From: Mytilus galloprovincialis
Taxonomy: Eukaryota > Mollusca > Bivalvia > Mytilida > Mytilidae
Assembly (NCBI RefSeq): GCF_965363235.1
Contig: NC_134839.1
Span: 95,065,743-95,129,742, forward strand
DNA length: 64,000 nucleotides
Reading direction: 5' to 3'
The notes under the pieces were generated by a model. That model ran no database searches. It saw only the letters and a program-made list of their open reading frames with translations, and had not been told where the DNA came from. Shown in pieces: positions 46,320-57,298 of this stretch (the first letter of the stretch is position 1; each line of letters opens with the position of its first letter). The translations under genes and the position numbers were made by a program.

Positions 46320-47195
46320 ATTTCGTGCCTTCAAACAGATTTAAGATTAAAGATTAAAGATAAAAAGGCATAAGATACGATAAATAGCCAAACAAAATAT
46401 TGTACCCTCTCTTCAAGTGTTGGCTATATAACATTCAGATTGTCCGTATTTTCGTTGGTCATTCTGTTGGCCTAACAAATATTTCTTGAACTCTTTTATC
46501 AGATACTTATGAACAGAAAGACTTTATATTTTGGTCAGCAGCTTGATAGTCGTGAGGTGCAACGTTTCGGCACTTTTCGGATTTGTCAACCACCACAACT
46601 TCTTGTTTGACAACATTTCAATATTTTCAAATATTAAATGAACTTAAAATATTTCGAAACACAATCCTCAAGTACTACCGAAAAGAAAGACTTCACACTT
46701 GATCAGCTAAATGACCGTGATGAGTTGTAACGTGTCAGATATTTTGGACACCTTCTTCCTGTTTGTTGATGCCTTGAATTGTGCAAACAGTTGTAAGACC
46801 AAACCAAATACTAAGATGAAAAGCATTGAAAACCAGAATGTCTAAATACGGCTATGAGTATCTATACTTGGAGTAAAGAAATTGTATAATTCAACAAGTT
46901 ATAAACCGTAAATTCTTAGAAAATGAATCAATAACATATAGTTCATGTCAACACACAAGTCAGGTGATAACCCCGGTGATAAAACGTCTACCAAATGTGG
47001 AATCGACCTACTTGTTGCACAAACACAATTTATCAGAGCATTGAGAGCCAAAACTTCAGAAATAAAGTACCACTTACCACTAAAGTTATATTTGCCTGTG
47101 GTAGAAAAGTTTAAGTGTTATTAGAATAATTCAATAAACTGTACGTTTGAAAAAATGAACGGATCGATAATGTTCATAATTAACACAAAAGAGCA
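46320..47195. other. no gene recognised
   Basis: AT-rich sequence without a supported exon. A possible 18-base exon between splice-like signals near 47079-47096 (minus) is too short to accept. Confidence 0.4.
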
Positions 47196-47202
47196 GACTA
47201 CT

Positions 47203-47520
47203 ACTAGGTTCGATATACATATTGGGAGTACGAAACATTCTCCAGCGGTGGCATTGACTAAGACTACTAGGTTCGTGATACATATTGGGAGTACGAAACA
47301 TTCTCCAGTGGTGGCATTGACTAAGACTTCTAGGTTAGATATACATATTGGGAGTACGAAACATTCTCCAGCGGTGGCATTGACTAAGACTACTAGGTTC
47401 GTGATACATATTGGGAGTACGAAACATTCTCCAGCGGTGGCATTCACTAAGACTACTAGGTTCGTGGTACATATTGGGAGTACGAAACATTCTCCAGCGG
47501 TGGCATTGACTAAGACTTAT
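47203..47520. repeat. 63-bp minisatellite, five copies
   Basis: The units start ACTACTAGGTTCG, contain CATATTGGGAGTACGAAACA and TTCTCCAGCGGTGGCATTGA, and repeat every 63 bases with a few substitutions. Because 63 is a multiple of three and the unit lacks stops in at least one frame on each strand, long frames appear in both directions: repeats of IHIGSTKHSPAVALTK on plus and NATAGECFVLPICI on minus. No start context, intron or family supports coding. Confidence 0.88.
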
Positions 47521-47539
47521 TGGTTGCCAAAAATGTAAA

Positions 47540-48585
47540 GATACCTAGCTTATAATTAAGACATCCTGTTAAATTTAAAGGCAAATTAATTTATGATTCT
47601 TGTTCTCCTTAGTTGACGCTTTTATTTTTTGAAAACATTATCATGAAAAATGCAGTATATTTTCTTTCACATTAAATCAATAATTCAGATATTAAGTGGT
47701 CACTCCTTAAATATTTTTGGAATATATTTATTACTGTATAAGCACAACTGTTTTATGCGTAAAGGTGTATAAAAACAAAAGATGAATCAGACGAAGAGTT
47801 GTTAATGCAATAATGCATTGAATATGCTATAATTAATGTGAATTTATAATAAACGAGATATACTTTTAAATAACAATTGGCATGCAAAATAAAAAATGAC
47901 AAAAACACAAATTCGTGTGGGTTTGGATAAAGCAAAAGGAATTAAGTTTTAATCAGTTTTGTTGTTAGAAGCAAGTTTGGATTCATCTAAAACAATGTTG
48001 ACACGTTTTTAATCAATCAGTGTGTCTTTTTATCATTGACATTAGTGACGTTTCTGAGCAATTTGTAAGTCACAGTCGAAGTATAGTATGCCACAGAAGA
48101 ATAATGATAACAGAATGACGACAACAGTTCAATTGTCATTCTCGTTTCAAGTGTAGGTATATAGACGTTGTACCAAAACAGTTTAACCAGAAAATCTATG
48201 TTTCCTTTAAATGGCTTTAATCGTTCCATTATCTTTTCCCAAACTCTGTAAATAAACAAGAAAAAACTTGTCATTGGAGAATCGATAAACAAAGAATAAA
48301 AACAGATTTTCTAATCATTTCTATTTTTTTTAAGATTGCTACATTACTTGTTTCCTTTGGATAACATTTATTTCCTTCACCGAACTTAAATTCGTTTTTA
48401 AACATTTTAACCTTTTATATACGGATACTTAACCCTACGATGATGTTGATACATGTACACATTGATGTACATTTGACCTTCTCGGAAAGATACTGATGTT
48501 TTCATATGATTTGAAAATACTTTGCAATACAAACGATTATAGTTTATAGCTGCTCCCATCTGTTTTGTTATCTGTGTCTCAATTA
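47540..48585. other. no gene accepted
   Basis: A minus-strand acceptor at 48246-48247 (TATTTACAG) opens a frame that in phase 1 would add EFGKR and a stop (48229-48231); it is a possible last exon of copy 2 (50552-50702). The remainder is AT-rich. Confidence 0.3.
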
Positions 48586-48589
48586 ACTA

Positions 48590-49882
48590 TACACATGGAA
48601 AAAAGTATTGCAACACCAAATTGAAATTGAAATTAAAAAAACACTCTTTATTTTTTAGTGATATAATTTGTTAAAATAGAACAAGTTAAACATTATTTAA
48701 ATATCACCTGAGTTTGATCAATAATTATCGACTCGATGAGTTCTTATCTGCACATGCAGCTACTGTACCCGTAAACAGCAAAACAGGTGTTTTGATCCTC
48801 ATTGTTTTCAACACTTTAAATAACCAAGTTTATAAAGTTATTTGATTAACACCTTGTAATGAGTTCTCCACAACTCTTAACCGCAGCAAGATGGCAGATT
48901 ATCAGCATGAGAGAAGCAGGAATGTCGCTGTGACAACCGCACGTATTGTTGGTCATCACCATTCCACTATTAGTCGTTTTTAGAATAAAAATCGGGCAAT
49001 AAACGATGTTAAAGACTATCCGAGATCAAAAAGACCGCCTATGCCATCTGCTAGCGAAAATCAAGCATAATGAAACTTGGTCAGAAAGAAACCCATTGCA
49101 TACAATACAATCCTAAAAAGAGAGTGGTGAGCATACAGGAGCCTTTTAACACAAATTGTTCGAGATCGACTCATCGCTACTGGTTATTATGTAATAAGAC
49201 CTTTTCCGAGACCTTTGCTTACGAACAGACACACAGTTGTCCGTATCCAATGTAATGCAGAGCTCGCCTAAGTTGGAAATTAGCATCGTGTAGGAAGATC
49301 CATTGTTCCAGTTGAATTCGGTTTATCTTCCTTGGCCCGATCGTAGCCCGGATTTGAACCATATCGAGCACATATGGGACACTATTGGGCGTAATGTGCG
49401 CGAAAGGACACCCCGGTACAAACACATGCTGAAATAAACAATGCCCTTCATCAGAAATGGTTGCTGCTACCTTAGCAACACATTAGTCGATTTATGGTAG
49501 GAATGAGAAGACGTTAAGTGGCGGTTAACCGTTTGAATGGAGGCTGCGCAAAGTACTAATTCTTTGGCGTATAACGATCAACCATGATGTGAACCATCAT
49601 TTTAAGATAAACTTTGAAATGTCTGACATTGTAAAGTTCGACTACAGTTAAAGTTGTAAAATGCAGTTTTTTGTACAAAAAACACTTCATTTTGTTTTTA
49701 AAATTGTGGTTAGATAAATCATTTTTTTTTCAAACTTTTTTTGTTCGTTAAAATGCCAATGTAATCATAAACTATGTTTCAATATCATTTTACAAATATT
49801 TTATCATATTTCATCCAAAATAAAAGGCTGATTTTTCAAGTTTTAAAAAATCAAGGTGTTGCAATACTTTTTTCCATGTGTA
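48590..49882 (+). mobile_element. Tc1-like DNA transposon, transposase decayed
   Basis: The 1293-bp element has almost perfect 28-30 bp inverted ends (TACACATGGAAAAAAGTATT plus GCAACACC) and TA on both sides (48588-48589, 49883-49884). On the plus strand remnants of a Tc1 transposase are readable: AARWQIISMREAGMS (DNA-binding domain, near 48880) and LPWPDRSPDLNHIEHIWDT (the conserved P-W-P-x-S-P-D-L-N-x-I-E-x-x-W of the catalytic domain, near 49325). Between them the frame is broken by stops and shifts and part of the catalytic core is lost. It sits downstream of copy 2 of the secreted EF-hand genes. Confidence 0.85.
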
Positions 49883-49999
49883 TATATGATGTAGTTATTC
49901 AAACGCATAATATTAAGACAGAAAGTGATACATCGTAAATGGAATTATCAATCATAATGGATAATGTGAAAGGGACATATATTCGACTTCAATATAAAA

Positions 50000-50055
50000 A
50001 CAAGGATATGTAGTATGAAAGCCAATGAGACAACTATCCATCTGAGCCATATATA
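50000..50055 (+). repeat. R1 repeat fragment
   Basis: GTATGAAAGCCAATGAGACA and ACTATCCATCTGAG match the start of R1. Confidence 0.45.
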
Positions 50056-50164
50056 TTATATATACTGACGTAATAATCCAACAGATAATGTAAGGACCAT
50101 AAAGTATTTGGTTTTTCACATGTTTTTGTGAAAAGTAATCGTTTAATCTTATCTAACAAATCTA

Positions 50165-50410
50165 TTATAAGGAACAAATGATCAGTATGCTGGAGTTTCT
50201 GTTTGACCACACATTTGTTGAAATGGAGGAAGACTTGCTCAACAAATAGTCAGCATTTCAATTTGAACGAACTGTGCGACTCTACTTGTCGACTTCTATT
50301 TTCATATGAATCGGAGTTCCTTCAGACACTTGTTAAAAACACGATTGTCAAAGAAGCCAAGTCATAATATTTCACATACGAATATGTTGATGATACAGCG
50401 GTCCACAAGT
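50165..50410 (+). mobile_element. reverse transcriptase fragment, Penelope-like
   Basis: Frames on the plus strand read MISMLEFLFDHTFVEMEE, then LLFSYESEFLQTLVKN and FTYEYVDD. These align with the MLDFLIDN, LFLYSYEADF and FRYIDD stretches of the retroelement family at 59.6-60.6 kb. Only the part around the active-site YVDD remains and the copy is broken. Confidence 0.55.
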
Positions 50411-50551
50411 TCAAAATTACTGGTAAACAGACACTTGAATTACCGAGATAACAATTAAATGTGAATAAACATTTGATATATGATACTTAGCTATTGTTAC
50501 AAAATATAACTAATGAATCGATACTTTTTTAACAAAATAATATTTCTTTAC

Positions 50552-50702
50552 CCATTTTAGCAAATGTTTCTGCCTCCTGTTTAGTAAATCCATAAGCCCA
50601 ATACATGCATTTTAAGTAGCGTAGAGTGACTTGTCCATTTCCTGATTCATCGCTTAAAAGAACATCTCTACAATCATTCGTCCATTCTTCATCTAATCGC
50701 GC
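50552..50702 (-). CDS. secreted C-x20-C EF-hand-like protein, copy 2, body exon
   Basis: The acceptor CTTTACAG (AG at 50703-50704) opens in phase 0. The exon reads ARLDEEWTNDCRDVLL, SDESGNGQVTLRYLKC and MYWAYGFTKQEAETFAKM, and is followed by a GTAAAG donor (phase 1). C-x20-C-M-Y-W-A-Y-G matches copies 1 and 3. The loop DESGNGQVTLRY has D, S, N, G and V at EF-hand positions 1, 3, 5, 6 and 8 but Y instead of E at 12, a degenerate calcium loop. The second EF-hand is not in this exon. A candidate next exon at 48229-48245 would add only EFGKR. Two signal-peptide exons upstream (55388-55447 and 58620-58679) both end in phase 0 and could each be spliced to it. Confidence 0.72.
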
Positions 50703-51024
50703 CTGTAAAGATATAAATCCCCATAATATAGTTTCGTATGAATATAAGTTTTGTCACTTTATAATTGTCTAAAAGAATAAAAACCATCAAAATATAATAG
50801 CCTCCTCAAAAAAACAAAACGATACTAATACAGCAAGCTACTAGATTTCATGCAAAATTTCAGCGATCACAATACTATCCTTATCAGGTGTACAAAGAGA
50901 GATAACACATGCATTTTTGATATTGACTTCACTGTGCTAAAATAAATCAATTGTTATGATTATGTTGATGTATCATACTTTGTACGTTAATGCACCTGTT
51001 TCGTTAGGGATATCATTTGCTCTC

Positions 51025-51087
51025 CTAATCGGAAAGGCTCACTAATTCCACTATTTCGCGATCGTCCAAGTTGTCGTAAGTAGTAAT
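51025..51087 (-). CDS. possible small exon between copy 2 body and its signal exons
   Basis: A minus-strand acceptor (GATGTTTAACAG, AG at 51088-51089) opens a GC-richer stretch. In phase 0, the phase left by either signal exon, it reads ITTYDNLDDREIVELV then SLSD and TAG at 51025-51027. Another frame reads longer (YYLRQLGRSRNSG, EPFRLGEQMISLTKQ). If used, it would make a short alternative secreted peptide. Without transcripts this is speculative. Confidence 0.2.
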   Translation of the reverse strand: MTTYDNLDDREIVELVSLSD

Positions 51088-51089
51088 CT

Positions 51090-52390
51090 GTTAAACATCA
51101 ATATTTTCTACATCTTCTCTTAATCACAAGCAAAATTACCCAAACAAGTCAGGTTTGTCATTTTGAAGTCCATCTATAAACGATATGTATCTGACTGTAA
51201 GTCAACTTTACATGATAAACAATTGGGACCCACTACAAACGATTTTCACTCACTGAGATCGGGTTGTAAATAAAGGGTCACTGGAAGGACAAACAACTTA
51301 TTTCCGATTGCGAACCTTTAGTAAACCACTTTTATTTTTTTATCCCCTTCAATTTGCATTTAAACCAAGCAACAGTAGTATACCGTTGTTCAAAAGTCAA
51401 AAAGCGATCAGGCAAAAGTATATATTTGGGTTTCAAAATAAAACCCAATAACACCCAGGGAAACCCGTCAACTCTAAAGAAGAAAACAATGGAACAACAG
51501 AAACACTGAACTGTAACAGTTACACACGCCAACAAACATAGACATAAAACGAACTTTTGGATACCAACTATCATATTCCTGAGTAGGTAAATGCCATTTT
51601 AACTGTTACATTCATCATACATGACAGTCTTTTTGTTTTAAATGGATAAATGACATGACCACCAATCGCTATGGTTACTAGTATTATGGATCATTTTTAA
51701 ATAAAATCTGTTCCGGCATTGAATATTTTATATCAATTTTTTGGTTTATGTTCGCTTTCAACAATTTTATATAATAAATACACACAGACAAACTGATCAA
51801 TGTTGATAAGGTATGGACACATATGATTAAACTTTTACATTCAAATCTAAATTTAATTGGTTAGTGTTCTGTCAATGTTTTTTTTTATATTTGGCACCTT
51901 CATTTTAAAATCATGGAAGATAAGTCAATAGTATGTAAATATATCAAATGAGCGATACCCAGAATCTCTATTTTCTTCTGAGAAGTGAAAGGCTTATCGC
52001 TCATAAATATTGCCAGGCTATAGGCTAAAAAATAAAAAAATAAGACATATATATTCTTTCCAAATTGGTAACAAGGTCATATTGCTGGGTGTTTCAAAAT
52101 GATTCACGAAAAAACTTTTGGCTAAAATAATTCTATGTAATCAGCTTTAAAGACCGAGCTTTAGAGTTCTTATGGGACTACGTACTTGTGGGGCAGTATG
52201 AACCAGATGTGTATACTTAACACATTCAAATGATCTCTTAGAGTGCATACAATCTTAGTCTCTTTTCTCTTGCAAAAGTATTAAGAACATTTGACTTTTT
52301 TACCCTTTAGAAAAGTATTCCCCCCCTTTTTTTTTTTAAATTAAGACATATTGAAAGAAATAAAAAAATGTAGATACACGTATCTTGTTT
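51090..52390. other. no gene recognised; R2 fragment at 51475-51575
   Basis: 51475-51575 carries the R2 phrases GAACAACAGAAACACTGAAC and CACGCCAACAAACATAG, also present at 63200. Its reverse translation mimics a signal peptide. The rest is AT-rich. Confidence 0.45.
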
Positions 52391-52394
52391 TGGG

Positions 52395-52556
52395 AAGATG
52401 TACGTTTTAATTGGCATTCCTCTGGGAACCAATTGTGCTCCTCTTCTTGCTGACTTGCTCTTTTATTCGTATGAGGCTGAAGTCATACGGGAGCTTCATA
52501 TGCAGTATGGTGATAAGCTAGAATTATCTTTCAACTACATGTTCATCTATAAAAAT
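52395..52556 (+). mobile_element. reverse transcriptase fragment, Penelope-like
   Basis: The plus strand reads IGIPLGTNCAPLLADLLF, YSYEAEVIRELHMQYG and LELSFNYMFIY, matching GIPMGTNCATLLADLFIY and the following part of the copy at 60.0-60.4 kb. The sequence departs from the family just before the active-site motif. It is a short broken copy. Confidence 0.65.
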
Positions 52557-52559
52557 TAC

Positions 52560-53385
52560 TAAAAAACACCCACATATAGAGCGTGGTTATGTAATCTGTT
52601 GTAGGATGAAATTTTGTCAAGATTTTATGACTAAAGAAATTCAGGAAAGGTATCAAAAGTCATAGGTACTTGATGAGAGATTTTTTTTTTATTTAGCCCT
52701 CTACCCTTTTCCAAAGTCCGTAATTTTTTATGTTTGTTTTCTGTATACTATAAACATAAATATTCCATAAAAAGGTGTATTTTCTATTTACTATCAATTC
52801 CAAGTTTACTATCCACGGCAGTCACTGATATATTGAATGAGACTCTCTAAATAATATATTAGTGACCGCTGTGGATAGTAAACTTTGAATTAGTCTCTAT
52901 ATAATATATCAGTGACACCCACACAATCGCGGGCATTAAGAGCGTGGTTGAAAGTATGTCAAGTATTGTGGGATGAATTTTTGTAAAAGATGCTATGATT
53001 GGAGAATTTAAGGAAAGGTACCAATAGTTATCAAAAGTACCAGGATTATAATTTAGTACGCCAAAAGTCATATGTACTTGGTGACAGGACAATTTATTTT
53101 AGTCCTCTGCCTTTTTCCCAAAGTCTGTATTTTTTTTGCTTTCTGTTTTTCTGTATACTATGCACATAAGTATACCACAAATAAACTGTATTTGCTATTT
53201 ACTATCAATTCCAAGTTTGCTATCGTCACTATCCAAGGCGGTCACTGATATATTACATAGAGACTCTTTATATACTCGTGGATAGTAAACTTGGAATTGA
53301 TAGTAAATAGCAAATACACTTTATTTATCGTATATTTATGATCATAGTATACAGACAAACGCGAAAATAATGTCCTGTCCTCAAG
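52560..53385. repeat. direct duplication with hairpin arms
   Basis: A unit of about 385 bp running from ACACCCACA through AGAGCGTGGTT, AGGAAAGGTA and TGTATACTAT to CTATTTACTATCAATTCCAA occurs twice (from about 52563 and from about 52915). Each ends in a hairpin. The second is long: TACTATCAATTCCAAGTTTG and flanking sequence at 53140-53225 pair with 53280-53365 over about 85 bp. The 50-base loop contains GCGGTCACTGATATATTA, which recurs in the first unit. Related words in R4 suggest mobile origin. Confidence 0.6.
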
Positions 53386-53389
53386 TACG

Positions 53390-53790
53390 TGTGTAAATAA
53401 TGTATTATTTTAAGACAGTCATAAACGGAAGTCTTGTCTATGACTTAAAAGTCCGTCCGATGACGGAAACAATAAACAAACTCCTTTATTTTTGATTTTT
53501 TTCTAAAAATAACCCAAACTGAATAATCATAAGCGAGTATAACATGTATAACAAATGCGACTATGCATGGTACCTATAGGACACATATGCATGATGATAA
53601 ATTTATTGTGGAAGGAAGAGAAGCGACACACAAAATGAGGTCTTTTCATTTAATAGTATAGATGACATCTCATTTTATAATGGAAAGTTTTGTAACTATT
53701 TTGAACGCGTCTATTTTTATCTAACTAGAAATAAATAAGACAATAGATTTCCTATCAGGATTGCTGCTTGTCAATAAAGCTACATAAATG
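53390..53790. other. no gene recognised
   Basis: AT-rich sequence, no exon or repeat identified. Confidence 0.4.
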
Positions 53791-53794
53791 AGGT

Positions 53795-54055
53795 TACAAA
53801 CAAGATTAAAATCACTTAGAGGAAAATCAAATCGGAAAGTCCCTAATCACACTGCAAACTCAAACGACAAAACACATCAAAAACGAGAGGACAAGAACTG
53901 TCATATTCCTAACTTGGTACAAGCATTTTCAAATGAAGAAACATGGTCTTGTAGCGCTAAACCTCTTAATTTGTACAACGGTCTCGTCAAATTCCGATAT
54001 ATATTTATATACAATGATGCATAAACTAAACAGACATAATGAATAAAATAGTCAA
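53795..54055 (+). repeat. dispersed repeat R2
   Basis: TTAGAGGAAAATCAAATCGG, AACTGTCATATTCCTAACTT and TGCATAAACTAAACAGACAT correspond in order to 2565-2830. The open frame from 53788 is a by-product. Confidence 0.65.
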
Positions 54056-54059
54056 AATA

Positions 54060-54400
54060 TGGGTAACCTCAGTCATTCTTAAATGTCACGGATGCCATCA
54101 AGAGATCTCTGTCATCATTGAAAATCTGTTTCAGAGATAACTACTTATATGTTCCAATTGTCGGGACCACAATCACTTCCTCATCTTCGAATATACAAGT
54201 ACATGAGCATACTGCCAATGGTAGGATCTTTTTACCCTTTCGAAGCACCTGATATCACCACCATGTTTTGTTGAGAGTAGTCTTTAGGTTTCTATGTTGT
54301 GTTTTGTAGACTTGTTTATCGCTTGATGGTTTTTCGTCTTTTTTGTCTTGGCATTGTCAGTTTTCGACTTTGAATATTTCTTCAGTATCGTTCACATTAC
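54060..54400 (+). mobile_element. 3' part of a Penelope-like retroelement
   Basis: ACGGATGCCATCAAGAG, TTTCGAAGCACCTGATATCA and TTGGCATTGTCAGTTTTCGA match the tail at 45886-46310 in order, more diverged. Confidence 0.5.
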
Positions 54401-54429
54401 GATTATTGAAATAATAATAATAAAAAAAA

Positions 54430-54600
54430 CTAGCCATATAGTTTATAGGGTTTAAATAGTTAATGCTCTTCAACTTTGTACATGTTTGGCTTTTTAACTG
54501 TTTTGATATGAGGGTCAATGATGAGTCTTATATAGACGAAATGCGCGTCTGGCGTATTAAATTATAATCCTAGTACCTTTGATAATTATAATCACACTTT
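54430..54600 (+). repeat. dispersed repeat R4
   Basis: Best R4 copy in the window: CTCTTCAACTTTGTACATG, TTGATATGAGGGTCAATGAT, GACGAAATGCGCGTCTGGCG and AATTATAATCCTAGTACC. Confidence 0.6.
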
Positions 54601-54604
54601 TGTA

Positions 54605-55385
54605 ATTTTGTTGCACTAACATACACATCAAATCCAAAACAAGTTCATCTTTTTATTCAACCGATTAAAAAGTATTCAATTTTGTAAAAATTTTAGCAGT
54701 CCAACACCATGGGAGTTCTAAGATCAACATTTTAAAGCTTGTTTGTCATAGAAGATGTTGTTTATATAAATATTGGATTTATTAAGTTTCGATAAGCCGC
54801 ATATGCTTGCAAGAGAAATGACAAGACAACTAACACAGAGACCATATAAAAAAGGCCATTACATCTACTTAAGATGTTCGAACAAATTATTTATATTATT
54901 CAAGATTAAATATTACACATTCAGTTATAAAATAATGATGATGAATACCAAAGATGGTACTGATTTCAATAATAACGGTACCTCCGACAACATAAAATGA
55001 AAGTTTCAGACAATTTAATTGCTTTAGTGTCGTTATTCCTTTTTCGAAGCAATAACAATCTGACTTGTTTGATGGCGTCATGCGACGTAACGTTTTGAGT
55101 GAATCATAATGTCATACAGATAATTATTTGGAGGCTACGTCAATAAACAGACGACGAATGTCAGGTAGTGGCAATGGTTGTCAATAGCTCATATAAGCTC
55201 TAACAGACAAAAAAATGTACAATTTACCCTTCTTTCAATATCCGAGATCAAGGAAATCCATTAGGACATTTGTGCACAATCTCGTTTTTAAAACATTTGC
55301 GTATTCCTCTTGTAATTTAAATAACTCAATTTAGAATATGAAGTTTAAGCATCAGAAGATACATGTAACAAAAGTAGTAACACTG
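54605..55385. other. no gene recognised
   Basis: Intron-like AT-rich DNA between the body exon of copy 2 and its first signal exon. Confidence 0.4.
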
Positions 55386-55387
55386 AC

Positions 55388-55447
55388 CTGACTTTGTTGT
55401 ACGTTCCATGAAAACAAACATAACGTTAGAATCATGACAAAATGCAT
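55388..55447 (-). CDS. copy 2, signal-peptide exon A
   Basis: The ATG at 55445-55447 starts 20 codons, MHFVMILTLCLFSWN then VQQSQ, followed by the donor GTCAGT (55387-55382), phase 0. This is a typical secretion signal. It differs from exon B at 58620-58679 at only a few residues, and the upstream DNA is also similar (for example the TATTTTATGCAAG block at about 55543 and 58777), so the exon and its promoter region were duplicated. It joins in frame to the body exon at 50552-50702. Confidence 0.7.
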
Positions 55448-55449
55448 AG

Positions 55450-56155
55450 TCCGACTTATATGAATGTGTGCAGCAAGAATGTGGAAGTTTGTGTTTATGA
55501 TGAAAAAGGATCTACTGAAACAATCTTACAATGACAAATCTACTATTTTATGCAAGTTTCTATACAGAATTATTGATTAGCACTGATATCGCTTTACTAT
55601 ATTAATTTAAGTTTCTTCAATATTTACAAATATTGATTTATGATTAGGTATTACATGTTTTCAGAATAAAAGTATCAGATATCTGATGTTAGTTCAGTAG
55701 TCAAAGACTAGTCATGTTTACATATACCAGAAGGTACTAGACAATGATAACACAGTGTATTTTATTGTCCACAATACAACTGGGAAATGTCGTTTTAGTG
55801 CAATATAAGGATGACGAGGGAATTCCAGTGATATAAAACAATCCACTAAAAAATAGAATAGTTTAATAGTAAAATAATAAGGTTTCTGTGAACTAATTAT
55901 TTTTGTCGATGAATTACTTTAAACATATTTTATTGTTAAAAAATGACAAATGGATTAGACACAAGTCTATGTCGATGAATGATACGAATCAAATTCAAAA
56001 AGTATACATGATTGTTTTGAAGAATATATTCTAGATATTGCCTTTGTCATCTTAGTTACGTGTCATAAAGTTCTTTTATTTGTCTTTGTAATTAATAAAT
56101 CTTACTGCTTATTCCATTTTTGATAATATGCTTTAGGCTTGACTCGGTACTTATG
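55450..56155. other. upstream region of signal exon A; no other gene
   Basis: The first 200 bases resemble the upstream region of signal exon B, including CATAAAATA (minus strand) that may act as a weak TATA element. Beyond that the sequence is AT-rich. Confidence 0.4.
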
Positions 56156-56159
56156 CATC

Positions 56160-56560
56160 TCGCCAATGTTTTTTGTGCTGTTGTCATTTGTTTTGTATTT
56201 TTCTCTTCCTTTTTGGCTAATATGATTTGTCTATATACCAAATGAGTTTTTTTTTTTTTTGCTGACATTTTATTTGTTATAGTGATTATGATGTTAACAC
56301 AATGTAAACTGCTGGACTCCTATTATTGATATTTTTACATGTAATTTCTGTTTGGTTTGTTCATACATTGCTGACAATATAATGGAATTTTATTGGACTA
56401 TCATAAAAGAGAAAGTTTCAACTAGCTATGAAACAACGGTTCCACATTAGGAAATGCCTGTACCAATTCAGGAATATGACAGTTGTTTTCCATTCATTTG
56501 ATCTTGTAATTTAGGACTTCGTTATTTTAGGATTTTGTTATTTAACTTTTTAGGATATAT
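56160..56560 (-). repeat. dispersed repeat R2, reversed, with its longer upstream part
   Basis: GACTCGGTACTTATGCATCT, TGTAAACTGCTGGACTCCTA, TATAATGGAATTTTATTGGA and GAAATGCCTGTACCAATTCA follow the order seen at 28560-28850 and 59115-59575. Confidence 0.55.
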
Positions 56561-57298
56561 GTATTTAAAAACATTTGATCAAATCTTAGATTAAGGCCAC
56601 ACCAATTTAATTCCTTGTTCGACAGACCCGCCCGCACATATTTTTTTCAAAACAGAATTTTTTTATTTTTTTTTATATTCCCGCTTCCCGCATCCGGAAA
56701 TGTAATCATGTCCATTTCCAGCACCGTTTTTTTTTGTAAATGATATAAAAAGATATCAACATTTGTTTTTAAAATCACTGTCTAAACCTGTATATAACGA
56801 TTTTAAACCTATCAGCACCACACTGTGTAAATATCTGTGAGAATATTTGTTTGAGCATGAAACCCTAGTGCTCCGATATAAATATATAACAGCGGAAATA
56901 CCTGTAAAGAACAAAACGTTGGTTTCTTTCCCCCTTACACATATTCCCCTATAAAAAAATGTTCGTTGTTAGAATAAAGTACAAAGAACTTCTGAAGGAT
57001 TTGCCTTCAACTGCAATTACATTGTATGCTGGCGAAACAAAACTATCCATAGCCGCTGCATGTTTATGCACCTGTTCTGATTGATTCGGGGGCCTGTCGT
57101 TCAACAGTTGTCGTTTGTTGATGCGGTTCATTGGTATTTTCCCGTTTGCCGGTTTGGATATATAAATTCGGTCGTTGGTTTTTCTGTTCGAATTATGTAT
57201 ACTAATAATTTTAGGGTCCTTTATAGCTTGCTGTTTGATGACGGTCTGGACCAAAGGCCTGTGTAAAAGGCTGTACTTTGACCTGTGTTTGTCATTAT

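Noticed and set aside
47070-47100. Eighteen-base exon between an acceptor and a GTAAGT donor on the minus strand
   Set aside because: Too short to judge without transcripts; such spacing arises by chance.
47155-47538. 127-codon plus-strand frame
   Set aside because: It is the 63-bp minisatellite read through; the opposite strand is open too and no gene signals are present.
51332-51574. Minus-strand frame beginning MIVGIQKFVLCLCLLACV, resembling a signal peptide
   Set aside because: The underlying DNA is an R2 repeat fragment also present at 63.2 kb, so the hydrophobic start is a by-product.
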